Below, piece by piece: positions 1-4,903 of a stretch of 5,939 nucleotides of DNA. The stretch lies in contig JAJDAI010000634.1 in assembly GCA_029261955.1 (NCBI GenBank), positions 1 to 5,939 of the forward strand, read 5' to 3'. A program made the translations under genes and the position numbers. This DNA comes from Deltaproteobacteria bacterium. GTDB lineage: Bacteria; Myxococcota_A; UBA796; UBA9615. The notes beneath the pieces are model-generated. The model made no database searches and was not told where the DNA came from. It worked only from the letters and a program-made list of their open reading frames with translations. Numbering within the stretch: position 1 is the first letter of the stretch; each line of letters begins with the position of its first letter.

Positions 1-175
1 ACCGCCGGTCGTCAATCTCCTTCGCGACACCCTTGAAAGGGGTCCCATCCTTCTTCTGGTCCATGAAGCGGCCTGTGTCGACATCCCGCTTCACCCAGTT
101 GCCATTCGGACCTTGCGTCTGGGTGCGGTCGCGAACTGCACCCTTGCGGTGCCCCTTGCCAGTATTACGTGCCAT
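1..175 (-). CDS. Small conserved protein of unknown function (C-terminus cut by window edge)
   Basis: Reading leftwards from ATG at 175-173, 58 codons are visible before the window ends, with no stop. The product starts MARNTGKGHRKGAVRDRTQ and continues with a basic, Gly-rich sequence containing NWVKRDVDTGRFMDQKKDG and a PFKGVAKE motif. I recognise this as the short (about 60-70 residue) conserved hypothetical type that begins MARNTGKG and contains WVKRD..TG.FMD.KKDG.PFKGV; it is common in many bacteria and has no assigned function. No signal peptide or membrane segment is visible, and the charge suggests a soluble, possibly nucleic-acid-associated protein (inference). It lies 10 bases after the stop of the SNase-like gene on the same strand, so the two are probably one operon. 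The Shine-Dalgarno is poor (AAGG only 2 bases from the ATG), which hints at translational coupling. The gene is real with good confidence; its function is unknown. Confidence 0.75.
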   Translation of the reverse strand, partial: MARNTGKGHRKGAVRDRTQTQGPNGNWVKRDVDTGRFMDQKKDGTPFKGVAKEIDDRR

Positions 176-185
176 TGCCTTGTTT

Positions 186-461
186 CTACGCGACCTTCAA
201 GTCGCCAATAACTCGCCCATACACGTCCCGAGCATGGACCTCGACCGAAACTCTGCGGCCCTGCACTCGGTTACGCAGCCGAGCGGTTGCCGCAGCAGCT
301 CCTTGTGTCCCCGCCTCGGGAGCGTTCAGACTCCTCAGACGAACGCGTTCTACGTCGTTGTAGGTGTAGGCGTTGCCGTAGGCATCGTCGACGTCGAGCA
401 CGAGCGTGTCGCCGTCGACCACCCTTAGGACGTGGCCGACGATGCGGTCTTTCCGGGCCAT
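186..461 (-). CDS. Minimal SNase-like (thermonuclease fold) protein, 91 aa
   Basis: The product matches the staphylococcal nuclease OB-fold family (PF00565), which cleaves DNA or RNA with Ca2+. Visible motifs in order are VVDGDT (residues 14-19, Asp18 equivalent to nuclease A Asp21), VRLRSLNAPE (40-49, Arg41 equivalent to Arg35 and Glu49 to Glu43) and DVYGRVIGDL (79-88, Arg83 equivalent to Arg87). The usual metal-ligand Asp of the LLGIDAPE-type motif (Asp40) is Asn46 here. The chain ends straight after the YGR strand, so the C-terminal helix of full-length nucleases is absent, and no signal peptide is visible. It may therefore be a weak cytoplasmic nuclease or only a nucleic-acid-binding relative. 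The start ATG at 461-459 has a good Shine-Dalgarno (AGGAGA, complement of 469-474). It is transcribed away from the XRE operon and probably shares its control region. The family call is fairly secure; activity is uncertain. Confidence 0.78.
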   Translation of the reverse strand: MARKDRIVGHVLRVVDGDTLVLDVDDAYGNAYTYNDVERVRLRSLNAPEAGTQGAAAATARLRNRVQGRRVSVEVHARDVYGRVIGDLKVA

Positions 462-532
462 GACTGAGTCTCCTGAGCACCATGCTCACCGAGACACTGG
501 GGGCTCCAGCCCTCTCGGTCAAACCAAAAACC

Positions 533-647
533 GTTTGTAATTCAAACATGGTGGTGGACCCGACGAGTTGGAAAGGCCAACCTGTTTGTCTTGACAACAT
601 GTTTGAAATACCGACATCAGATCCCCCACGAGTCGGAAATACCGACT
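533..647. promoter_or_regulatory. Array of 15-bp palindromic operator-like sites (17-bp period)
   Basis: Six sites share a 5-5-5 layout, left arm GTTTG/GTYGG and right arm CAAAC/CCRAC. They are 533-547 GTTTGTAATTCAAAC (perfect arms), 550-564 GGTGGTGGACCCGAC (weak left arm), 567-581 GTTGGAAAGGCCAAC (perfect), 584-598 GTTTGTCTTGACAAC (imperfect), 601-615 GTTTGAAATACCGAC (left arm as site 1, right arm as the last site) and 632-646 GTCGGAAATACCGAC (perfect, extending to AGTCGG/CCGACT at 631-647). The first five starts are exactly 17 bp apart; the last is 31 bp further on. The array fills the gap between the divergent SNase-like and XRE genes and overlaps a TTGACA -35-like hexamer. XRE repressors commonly bind short palindromes beside their own gene, so autoregulation is the natural reading (inference). 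Iteron-type binding by another protein is the alternative. Confidence 0.72.
591..620 (+). promoter_or_regulatory. Possible promoter of the XRE-ImmA operon
   Basis: A consensus -35 hexamer TTGACA lies at 591-596 inside one of the operator-like palindromes. No good -10 box follows: at 16-18 bp spacing the sequence is GACATC/ACATCA/CATCAG, a weak match. If used, transcription would start near 625, just upstream of the GTG at 659 and inside the operator array, so bound repressor would block it. The -35 match is seen; promoter function is inferred. Confidence 0.3.
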
Positions 648-658
648 ACGCTGGGAGC

Positions 659-1003
659 GTGGATAACGGAGCCGACGAACGCCTCTACAGCGTGGTAGCG
701 ACGAGACTGCGCGAAGCACGACGGCGCGCAGAGATGTCGCAGGACGCAGTGGCCGCGGCCACAGGACTGAAGCGGTCCTCGATCGCGAACTTCGAGCGAG
801 GTCGACACCATCTGCAGCTCCACAAGCTCTATCGGTACGCGCAGGCCGTCGGCGTCGAGACCGCGGAGCTATTCCCCTCGCTGACGGAACTTGCCGACGG
901 GGACCTGGGCGCGAAGCAGAGAATCCAGCTAGGTAGCGAAACCGTCGAAGTGCCGAGTCATCAGGCTGCCTTCGTGCGGGAGATCCTCGGAAGGGGGCGA
1001 TGA
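659..1003 (+). CDS. XRE-family helix-turn-helix transcriptional regulator
   Basis: This is a cytoplasmic DNA-binding protein, 114 aa from the GTG at 659. The helix-turn-helix runs over residues 12-72: RLREARRRAEMSQDAVA, then ATGLKRSSIANFERGR (turn plus recognition helix, about 36-49), then a helix ending in LYRYAQAVGVETAELFP. This is the classic HTH_3/XRE layout with the S-x-x-I-x-x-[FW]-E-x-G-x motif. The C-terminal 40 residues are a short acidic-then-amphipathic tail of no recognised fold. The frame stays open upstream, with ATGs at 482, 549 and 599, but those starts would place the palindrome array inside the gene. The GTG at 659 keeps all operators upstream and gives a normal length, although GGGAG at 653-657 is closer than ideal; GTG at 692 is also possible. 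The stop overlaps the ATG of the ImmA-like peptidase gene (ATGA). By analogy with ImmR/ImmA pairs it is the likely target of that peptidase and an autorepressor. Confidence 0.85.
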   Translation: MDNGADERLYSVVATRLREARRRAEMSQDAVAAATGLKRSSIANFERGRHHLQLHKLYRYAQAVGVETAELFPSLTELADGDLGAKQRIQLGSETVEVPSHQAAFVREILGRGR

Positions 1004-1554
1004 TGCCGAAGAGACGCCGGTCTCGAGCGGAACGAGAGGCGGAGGATCTTCTTGCCCAGAATGGGGTGAGCGAGCCGTCAGTAGACGTTGAGGCCCTTGC
1101 CAGAGCCCAGGGCGCCGAGGTCCGCTTCGTACAGGCAGACCCGAAGCTATCTGGGATGCTCGCTCGCGAGGACGGACGAATCGTGATTGGGGTCAACGCC
1201 TCGCATCACCGCAATCGGCAACGCTTCACGATCGCGCACGAACTGGGGCACTTGGTCCTTCACCTCCGAGGGAGGCAGCAACCACTCTTCGTGGACGAAC
1301 GCATGGTCTACTTCCGCGATGAGGTGTCCTCGCGAGCCGTAGATCAGGAGGAAATCCAGGCCAATACCTTCGCCGCGGCGTTGCTGATGCCGCGCTCGTT
1401 CCTTCTCGCGGACCTTCGGGGCCGAGATCTCGATATCAACGACGACATTGAAGTCTCGCGTCTGGGCCGGCGATATGAGGTCAGCGTCCAGGCACTGAGC
1501 ATTCGCCTCTCATGGCTCGGCCTCGTTGACGGCCTTCCACCCGTTCGGCGGTAG
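1000..1554 (+). CDS. ImmA/IrrE-family zinc metallopeptidase
   Basis: This is a 184-aa protein of the M78 (ImmA/IrrE, COG2856) family. A basic N-terminus (MMPKRRRSRAERE) is followed by a substrate-side domain, then the zinc motif FTIAHELGHLVLH with His80, Glu81 and His84. The third ligand is probably Glu118 or Glu117 in EEIQANTFAAALLMP (117-131), the second family signature. In known systems the peptidase cleaves the partner XRE repressor on a cellular signal, releasing genes of an integrative element or stress response; IrrE/PprI acts this way on DdrO. Here the ATG at 1000 overlaps the stop of the XRE gene by 4 bases, which implies translational coupling and a fixed ratio. All catalytic residues are present and the length is normal, so it should be active. 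A second ATG at 1003 is an equally possible start. The family assignment is firm; the substrate is inferred from context. Confidence 0.92.
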   Translation: MMPKRRRSRAEREAEDLLAQNGVSEPSVDVEALARAQGAEVRFVQADPKLSGMLAREDGRIVIGVNASHHRNRQRFTIAHELGHLVLHLRGRQQPLFVDERMVYFRDEVSSRAVDQEEIQANTFAAALLMPRSFLLADLRGRDLDINDDIEVSRLGRRYEVSVQALSIRLSWLGLVDGLPPVRR

Positions 1555-1617
1555 CGCCATCGAACTTGAGCCGATGGAACCTTCGTGGCCCGCGCGGCTC
1601 CCTGGAAAGCCGCAGAT

Positions 1618-1631
1618 GCCCGTCCTCGGGC
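1618..1631 (+). terminator. Short GC hairpin after the XRE-ImmA operon
   Basis: GCCCG (1618-1622), loop TCCT, CGGGC (1627-1631) form a perfect 5-bp stem 64 bases after the peptidase stop and 20 bases before the insertion sequence. No T-run follows, so it is at best a weak or T-less terminator. The rest of 1555-1651 shows nothing coding. Confidence 0.2.
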
Positions 1632-1640
1632 GCCGCGGGG

Positions 1641-1666
1641 CGTTGTTGCACGGCGTTGTTGCACGG
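1641..1666 (+). repeat. 13-bp tandem duplication at left IS end
   Basis: CGTTGTTGCACGG occurs twice head to tail, at 1641-1653 and 1654-1666. The inner copy is part of the terminal inverted repeat of the insertion sequence; the outer copy, preceded by GG (1639-1640), looks like a second partial IS end. It may reflect insertion into an end-like target or a replication slip. Confidence 0.8.
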
Positions 1667-1670
1667 CTCG
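1652..1670 (+). repeat. Left terminal inverted repeat of the IS
   Basis: GGCGTTGTTGCACGGCTCG pairs with 2743-2761, 18 of 19 positions matching. It lies 37 bases beyond the transposase stop codon. Confidence 0.85.
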
Positions 1671-1706
1671 GAACACCGCCGGAGTTGCCCTTCGGCAGCG
1701 CGATTC

Positions 1707-2678
1707 TCAGTCGCGGATCGCCTCCGACTTCGGCATTCCGAACTCGGTGATCCGGTTGACCACAAGAACGCCGATCAGCGCCTCCCGCTTCTGGCCTTCG
1801 AACGTCCGCGCTCGTAGTCGGTCTCCGACGAGCTGTTTGAAGCGGAACATCCCGTTCTCAGCCCGAGCTTGCTGATGTGCCCCGGACTCCTTCCTCCGCT
1901 GCCGTCTACCTATGTCGGCAATCCTCGCGAGGGCCTCATTCCGTTGCTGCCAGGCTCCTGCTGCCGGCTGCGCCGGGGAAGCTGTTCGCCTGGGAGGAAT
2001 GACGACCTCGACGGCCGGAGTTCCTGCCGCATCCAGGGCCTCGTAGAACGCCCTGGTGTCGTAGGCTCCATCGCCCCGAAAGGACGCAACGGGAACGGAG
2101 AGCTGCTTGAGCAGCCCCTTACCCACGGAGGCGTCGTCCTTGCCGCTCTCGGTGAGGGCGGACGCCACGATGAAGCCATGGCTATCGACGCCGAGGTGGA
2201 GCTTCCGCCAGCTCCGCCGGCGCTTCGAGACGTGGTGCTTGAAGGCGTGCCACTCACCGCCCCCGATGACCTTCAGGCCAGTCGAGTCGATGACCAGGTG
2301 CAGCGGACTCTCGTCCTCCCTGGCAAGGCGCGGCACCTCAAGGGTGCTGCCCCGCCGAGACAGCGTCGTGTGGTCCGGGGTCTTCAAGTCGAGGCCCATC
2401 AGGCGGAGCAACGATGCGACGAATCCCTCGGTCTGGCGGAGCGCGAGGTGGAAGATGGTGCGCAAGGTCAACGCCGTGAGAATGGCCAGGTCGGAGTAGC
2501 GCCGCTGACCGCCGGGGCGTCCGGAGGGTGGTGCATTCCACGCGTCGATCGCGTCCTCATCGAACCAGACCGCGAGATCGCCCCGACGTCTCAGCGAGTT
2601 CTCGTAGGCCGTCCAGTTTGTCACGCGATACTTCGTCTTGTACTTCGGTGAGACCCTGCTCTTCGTCCTGGCGGCCAT
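1707..2678 (-). CDS. IS5-family (IS903 group) DDE transposase
   Basis: This 323-aa transposase catalyses cut-and-paste or copy-type movement of its own element. The N-terminal region has the IS903-like KYRVTNWTAYENSLRRRG pattern (16-33), followed by RRYSDLAILTALTLR and RQTEGFVASLLRLMGLD. The RNase-H-like core has VIDSTGLKV (Asp131), RGDGAYDTR (Asp203) and ARAENGMFRFK (Glu274, with Lys281 seven residues later), so the DDE triad and E(6)K are intact. In the usual Y(2)R(3)E(6)K signature, the Tyr position is Ala267 and the Arg position Gln270. Gln is, as I recall, seen in some relatives; Ala is unusual and could weaken the enzyme. The ATG at 2678 has a strong GGAGGAG Shine-Dalgarno. The frame stays open upstream to 3005, but that part lies outside the IS and antisense to the next gene. 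No frameshift is seen, and the length is normal for the family. Confidence 0.93.
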   Translation of the reverse strand: MAARTKSRVSPKYKTKYRVTNWTAYENSLRRRGDLAVWFDEDAIDAWNAPPSGRPGGQRRYSDLAILTALTLRTIFHLALRQTEGFVASLLRLMGLDLKTPDHTTLSRRGSTLEVPRLAREDESPLHLVIDSTGLKVIGGGEWHAFKHHVSKRRRSWRKLHLGVDSHGFIVASALTESGKDDASVGKGLLKQLSVPVASFRGDGAYDTRAFYEALDAAGTPAVEVVIPPRRTASPAQPAAGAWQQRNEALARIADIGRRQRRKESGAHQQARAENGMFRFKQLVGDRLRARTFEGQKREALIGVLVVNRITEFGMPKSEAIRD

Positions 2679-2742
2679 CGCTTCTCCTCCGGCGTCCTGC
2701 GCAGTTCCCGAGGATCCTCCGGGCTCAGCTTCAGGGTCAACT

Positions 2743-2761
2743 CGAGCCGTGCACCAACGCC
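2743..2761 (-). repeat. Right terminal inverted repeat of the IS
   Basis: CGAGCCGTGCACCAACGCC is the inverted copy of 1652-1670 with one mismatch. It lies 64 bases upstream of the transposase start, a normal place for the transposase promoter. Just outside it, GCGTGCAACGC (2771-2781) resembles a shortened version of the same end. Confidence 0.85.
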
Positions 2762-2838
2762 CTGCTGAGCGCGTGCAACGCTGTCGGTAGCCGTCGCGCT
2801 GACTTCCCCACCCTTCCCAGCCACAGGAGAACGCCCTC

Positions 2839-3348
2839 ATGTCCGCCTTCCGTCTTGTCAGCCCCTCGATCATCGCGTGCGACGACGTGTGGACCCGCGG
2901 TACACGGGGCATGCCCGTGATCCTGGGCGTCTTCGGACGCCTGGGCGTCGACAGACTCCCAGCGGTGGTCGACGGGATCTGGGTCTTGCTCACCGGGCGG
3001 TTCATCTACGAGGGCACGGCAGCGGAACTCGAGGCCGCGATCGCATTTCCCGTCGAGCTTGCTATCGGGTTCCGCCCGGAGGGGGGCGAGACAGAGATCT
3101 TCTCCAGGCCGTCTTTTGATATGGCCCTGCCCGGCGGCCCCGCGACGATGCACTCCCTCTCAGGCCTCCCCGTCGAAGCTGAAGGCTGGCACGAGCTCGT
3201 GTTCCTCGTGGAGGGCGAGGAGCGGGCGACCTACTCGATCGAGGCCCACCTGCTGCCCGAGTCCCCGAAGGAGCGCCTCACCGAGGGCCACGGGATGCTG
3301 ATGGGAGTCGAGCAGGGCCTGCACTTCACCGGGGCACACCGCTGGTAG
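2839..3348 (+). CDS. DUF6941-like protein of unknown function
   Basis: This is a 169-aa soluble protein. Its opening, SIIACDDVWTRGTRGMPVILGVFGRL (residues 10-35), followed by a short proline turn, a PVELAIGF strand (about 71-78) and alternating strands rich in Val, Leu and Ile, matches what I know of the DUF6941 family: 'CD.V......GK..I.GVF..I....FP', then a beta-sandwich-like body. No biochemical role is established for that family. The C-terminal part includes GWHELVFLVEGEERATYSIEAHL and ends in HFTGAHRW. No signal peptide, membrane helix or catalytic motif is visible. The ATG at 2839 has an AGGAG Shine-Dalgarno (2824-2828) at 10 bases, and codon use is strongly GC at third positions. The right end of the insertion sequence lies only 77 bp upstream, so its original promoter may have been separated from it. 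The coding call is firm; the family call is moderate. Confidence 0.75.
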   Translation: MSAFRLVSPSIIACDDVWTRGTRGMPVILGVFGRLGVDRLPAVVDGIWVLLTGRFIYEGTAAELEAAIAFPVELAIGFRPEGGETEIFSRPSFDMALPGGPATMHSLSGLPVEAEGWHELVFLVEGEERATYSIEAHLLPESPKERLTEGHGMLMGVEQGLHFTGAHRW

Positions 3349-3374
3349 CGCTAGTCGCACCGTGCGGTGTGCCC
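3332..3374 (+). terminator. Inverted repeat spanning the DUF6941-like gene's stop
   Basis: GGGCACACCG (3332-3341) and CGGTGTGCCC (3365-3374) are perfect 10-bp arms with 23 bases between them. The left arm is inside the last codons of the DUF6941-like gene and the stop (3346-3348) is in the loop. No T-run follows. It could act as a T-less terminator or an mRNA 3'-end stabiliser. Confidence 0.4.
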
Positions 3375-3741
3375 GCCTCGAGCCGGCGATCATGGCGTTG
3401 GGGGGGAACCGCCACCCGACCCGAGGCGAACACTTCAGCACCGTAGCGAGCGCACTGGGGGCTGCGAGAGCAGTTGGGTTGGCGTCGAGGAGGATCGGAG
3501 GACGTCGCCAGAACGGACCGGGACGGGCGGCGCCGGCGAAAACTCTGAGCCCCGAGGGCCTCTTCACCATCGCCGGCTCGTGGCATCCCTCGCTGCGCGG
3601 CGGTGCGAGTCCCCCGGGTTGTCCGGGGGATTCGCCGCTGCACTGCAACGGGGTGCGCAGCACCCGCAGCCGTCGCCGCCACCGGGGTAGCCACCACCGC
3701 TGCGCCTTCGCCCGCAGCCGCAGAGGAGGCGCCTCATGGGC
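3349..3741. other. Gene-free convergent intergenic region
   Basis: About 390 bases between two genes that converge. Open frames exist on both strands, but their products are low-complexity (Arg-, Pro- and Ser-rich), have no Shine-Dalgarno and show no recognised domain, so I call none of them. The region contains the end of the stop-spanning inverted repeat, a strong hairpin at 3599-3639, a 6-bp hairpin at 3651-3665 (GGGTGC, loop GCA, GCACCC), and GC-rich sequence up to the stop of the minus-strand AlbA_2 gene. It most likely serves as a two-way terminator region; a small RNA or remnant gene cannot be excluded. Confidence 0.5.
3599..3639. terminator. Strong GC hairpin in the convergent region
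   Basis: The core stem CCCCCGG (3611-3617) pairs with CCGGGGG (3623-3629) across a 5-base GTTGT loop. It extends outward by five more pairs (3606-3610 with 3630-3634, one of them G-T). After a 2-base bulge there is GGCG with CGCC (3600-3603 with 3635-3638), about 16 pairs in all. There is no T-run on either side. Placed between converging genes, it is a plausible bidirectional T-less terminator, or the core of a structured RNA. Confidence 0.45.
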
Positions 3742-4731
3742 TCAGACCGGGCCCGGCTCGAAGTAGATGGGTTTCTCCTCACTGCTGGCGGGGATGACCA
3801 GTGTGCCCGCGAGCACGATCCCGATCCGGCCGTCCCCTCGAAGCCAAAGGTCTTTGACCCGGGACAAGGGAACGGCAACGCGCCGGGAGCCGTGCTTGAG
3901 GCTCAGCTCGGACTTCGTGACCCCGACTAGATCGATGGGCCGCTCGTACAGCGTTGCTCGGCGTCGCGCCGCTTCCGCAATTGCCTGCTCTTCCCTAATG
4001 CGCCCCAGGGCATCGTTCTTCGGAGGTCGCGGCCCCATGTAGAACTCGGAGGTGACTCGACGTTCCGCCCCGAGATCACGTTGGGCTGACCCGAGAACGC
4101 AATTGGTCTCGCGCTCATCGGCTCTCGCCTGGACTCGCCTGCTTTCGTGGAGCAGTTCGAGGGCGAGAAGATACGCATGCCGGCTCGTGTCCATCAGGTG
4201 TGCCTCTACGTCTGGCGGGCTCATGGCCGTCTTGCCGTTGTCAGTGCGGCGGTAGAATTCTATTCCGGGGGCACCTTGCCTCCATACTGAGGCGACTCCC
4301 GCGGCCAGCGGGGGGGCATCAAGCGCGACCACCGAGGCTCCGTCAGTCCAGGTAAGCGGCTTCCATGTAAAGGCGTAGCCCGTAGGCTGCACGAGTGGAC
4401 GGACGGAGTGGTCCAGGAATTCCATGAACGCGTCCGGGTCCGGGACGCCCGGGACGGCCGTGGCGACCCTCCAGGCTGTCGCATCGTCCGCCTCTGCCAC
4501 CCCGTAGAGGAGCGTTCCTCCGAGCGTGTTGGCGAACTGGACGATGTCCCGCGCCGTCTCCTTGGCGTACGCGGTCTTCTTCTGGCCCCTGGTTGTCTTC
4601 TCTGGGATCCTGCTGTGGCCCGCGAGGCTATCCGTCTTGAAGTCGAGGTAGATGGACTCGTGGGTCCTGCCGATCACCAACTCCCGCTGGAGATCGGCAT
4701 CGGAGCGGAACACGGGGCGGGGCGCTGTCAT
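3742..4731 (-). CDS. AlbA_2 (Schlafen-type) domain protein, 329 aa
   Basis: The N-terminal half fits the AlbA_2 domain (PF04326), shared by Schlafen proteins and many bacterial regulators and defence proteins. It shows ESIYLDFKTD (25-34), then KETARDIVQFANTLGGTLLYGV (57-78), the usual 'D-I-x-F-A-N-T-x-G-G-x-x-x-x-G-V' block. A later block, IEFYRRTDNGKTAMSPPDVEAHL (157-179), is typical of the end of this domain. Schlafen RNases use two acidic residues five apart plus a later Asp; Glu25, Asp30 and Asp62 could be equivalents (inference). Residues 180-255 are charged and helical, possibly coiled coil. The last 75 residues (from LYERPIDLVGV to YFEPGPV) look like a small beta-rich domain I do not recognise. 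The ATG at 4731 is the furthest possible start (an in-frame TAG lies 12 bases upstream) but lacks a Shine-Dalgarno; GTG codons for Val7 or Val19 are alternatives. It is divergent from the Mrr-like gene. Confidence 0.82.
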   Translation of the reverse strand: MTAPRPVFRSDADLQRELVIGRTHESIYLDFKTDSLAGHSRIPEKTTRGQKKTAYAKETARDIVQFANTLGGTLLYGVAEADDATAWRVATAVPGVPDPDAFMEFLDHSVRPLVQPTGYAFTWKPLTWTDGASVVALDAPPLAAGVASVWRQGAPGIEFYRRTDNGKTAMSPPDVEAHLMDTSRHAYLLALELLHESRRVQARADERETNCVLGSAQRDLGAERRVTSEFYMGPRPPKNDALGRIREEQAIAEAARRRATLYERPIDLVGVTKSELSLKHGSRRVAVPLSRVKDLWLRGDGRIGIVLAGTLVIPASSEEKPIYFEPGPV

Positions 4732-4903
4732 GGGAACAGGCTACCGGGTCGTGGGGGAGAGGCTGCAGACCGCCCGGTGTGGCGAAGCCCAAGAAGGTCC
4801 GGCCAAACCTCTCCCGGCACACGGGGGTCGCGCTCGCCGCGGCGTGCCCGACCACCCGACCGTTGGCCCGAAAGGGCGATACGCTCAAGACCGGAGGCGT
4901 GCG
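4732..4903. promoter_or_regulatory. Divergent control region between AlbA_2 and Mrr-like genes
   Basis: These 172 bases must hold both promoters, but no clear -35/-10 pair is visible. A perfect 8-bp inverted repeat, GGGAGAGG (4755-4762) and CCTCTCCC (4808-4815), separated by 45 bases, lies in the leader of the AlbA_2 gene. A short GCCC-GAAA-GGGC hairpin (4866-4877) and a GGAGG Shine-Dalgarno (4893-4897) precede the Mrr-like gene. Confidence 0.35.

Larger units (their letters stand above)
1652..2761 (-). mobile_element. IS5-family (IS903-like) insertion sequence
   Basis: The element is about 1.11 kb, bounded by 19-bp inverted repeats: GGCGTTGTTGCACGGCTCG at the left and the complement of GGCGTTGGTGCACGGCTCG at the right, with one mismatch. 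This resembles the GGCTTTGTTGAATAAATC ends of IS903 in length, in the leading GGC and in the central TTGTTG. It carries one transposase on the minus strand that nearly fills it. IS903-group elements normally make 9-bp target duplications. The flanks here (TTGTTGCAC at 1643-1651, CTGCTGAGC at 2762-2770) agree at only 5 of 9 positions, so no clean duplication is seen. That fits an old insertion, or recombination after insertion. Confidence 0.85.

Noticed and set aside
271..1196. Long minus-strand open frames under the XRE and ImmA genes
   Set aside because: They are antisense to well-supported domains, Arg/Ser-rich, and start without Shine-Dalgarno sites; they are by-products of GC-rich coding sequence.
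1869..2651. 260-codon plus-strand open frame inside the insertion sequence
   Set aside because: It is fully antisense to the transposase, has no recognisable domain and shows no proper ribosome binding site.
1643..2770. 9-bp target duplication around the IS (TTGTTGCAC and CTGCTGAGC)
   Set aside because: Only 5 of 9 positions agree, too few to claim a duplication.
2679..3005. N-terminal extension of the transposase to an ATG at 3005
   Set aside because: It would cross the right IS end and run antisense to the DUF6941-like gene. The family starts near the ATG at 2678, which has a strong GGAGGAG site.
3160..3663. Minus-strand 167-codon open frame across the convergent region
   Set aside because: It overlaps the end of the DUF6941-like gene, has no clear Shine-Dalgarno and no recognised motifs. 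I could not support it.
3362..3766. Plus-strand 134-codon open frame downstream of the DUF6941-like gene
   Set aside because: The composition is low-complexity toward the end, it starts at a GTG without a ribosome binding site, and it runs through strong hairpins.
4652..4903. Upstream extension of the Mrr-like protein to an ATG at 4652
   Set aside because: It would overlap the N-terminus of the AlbA_2 gene. The ATG at 4904 has GGAGG at ideal spacing and begins the family's first helix.
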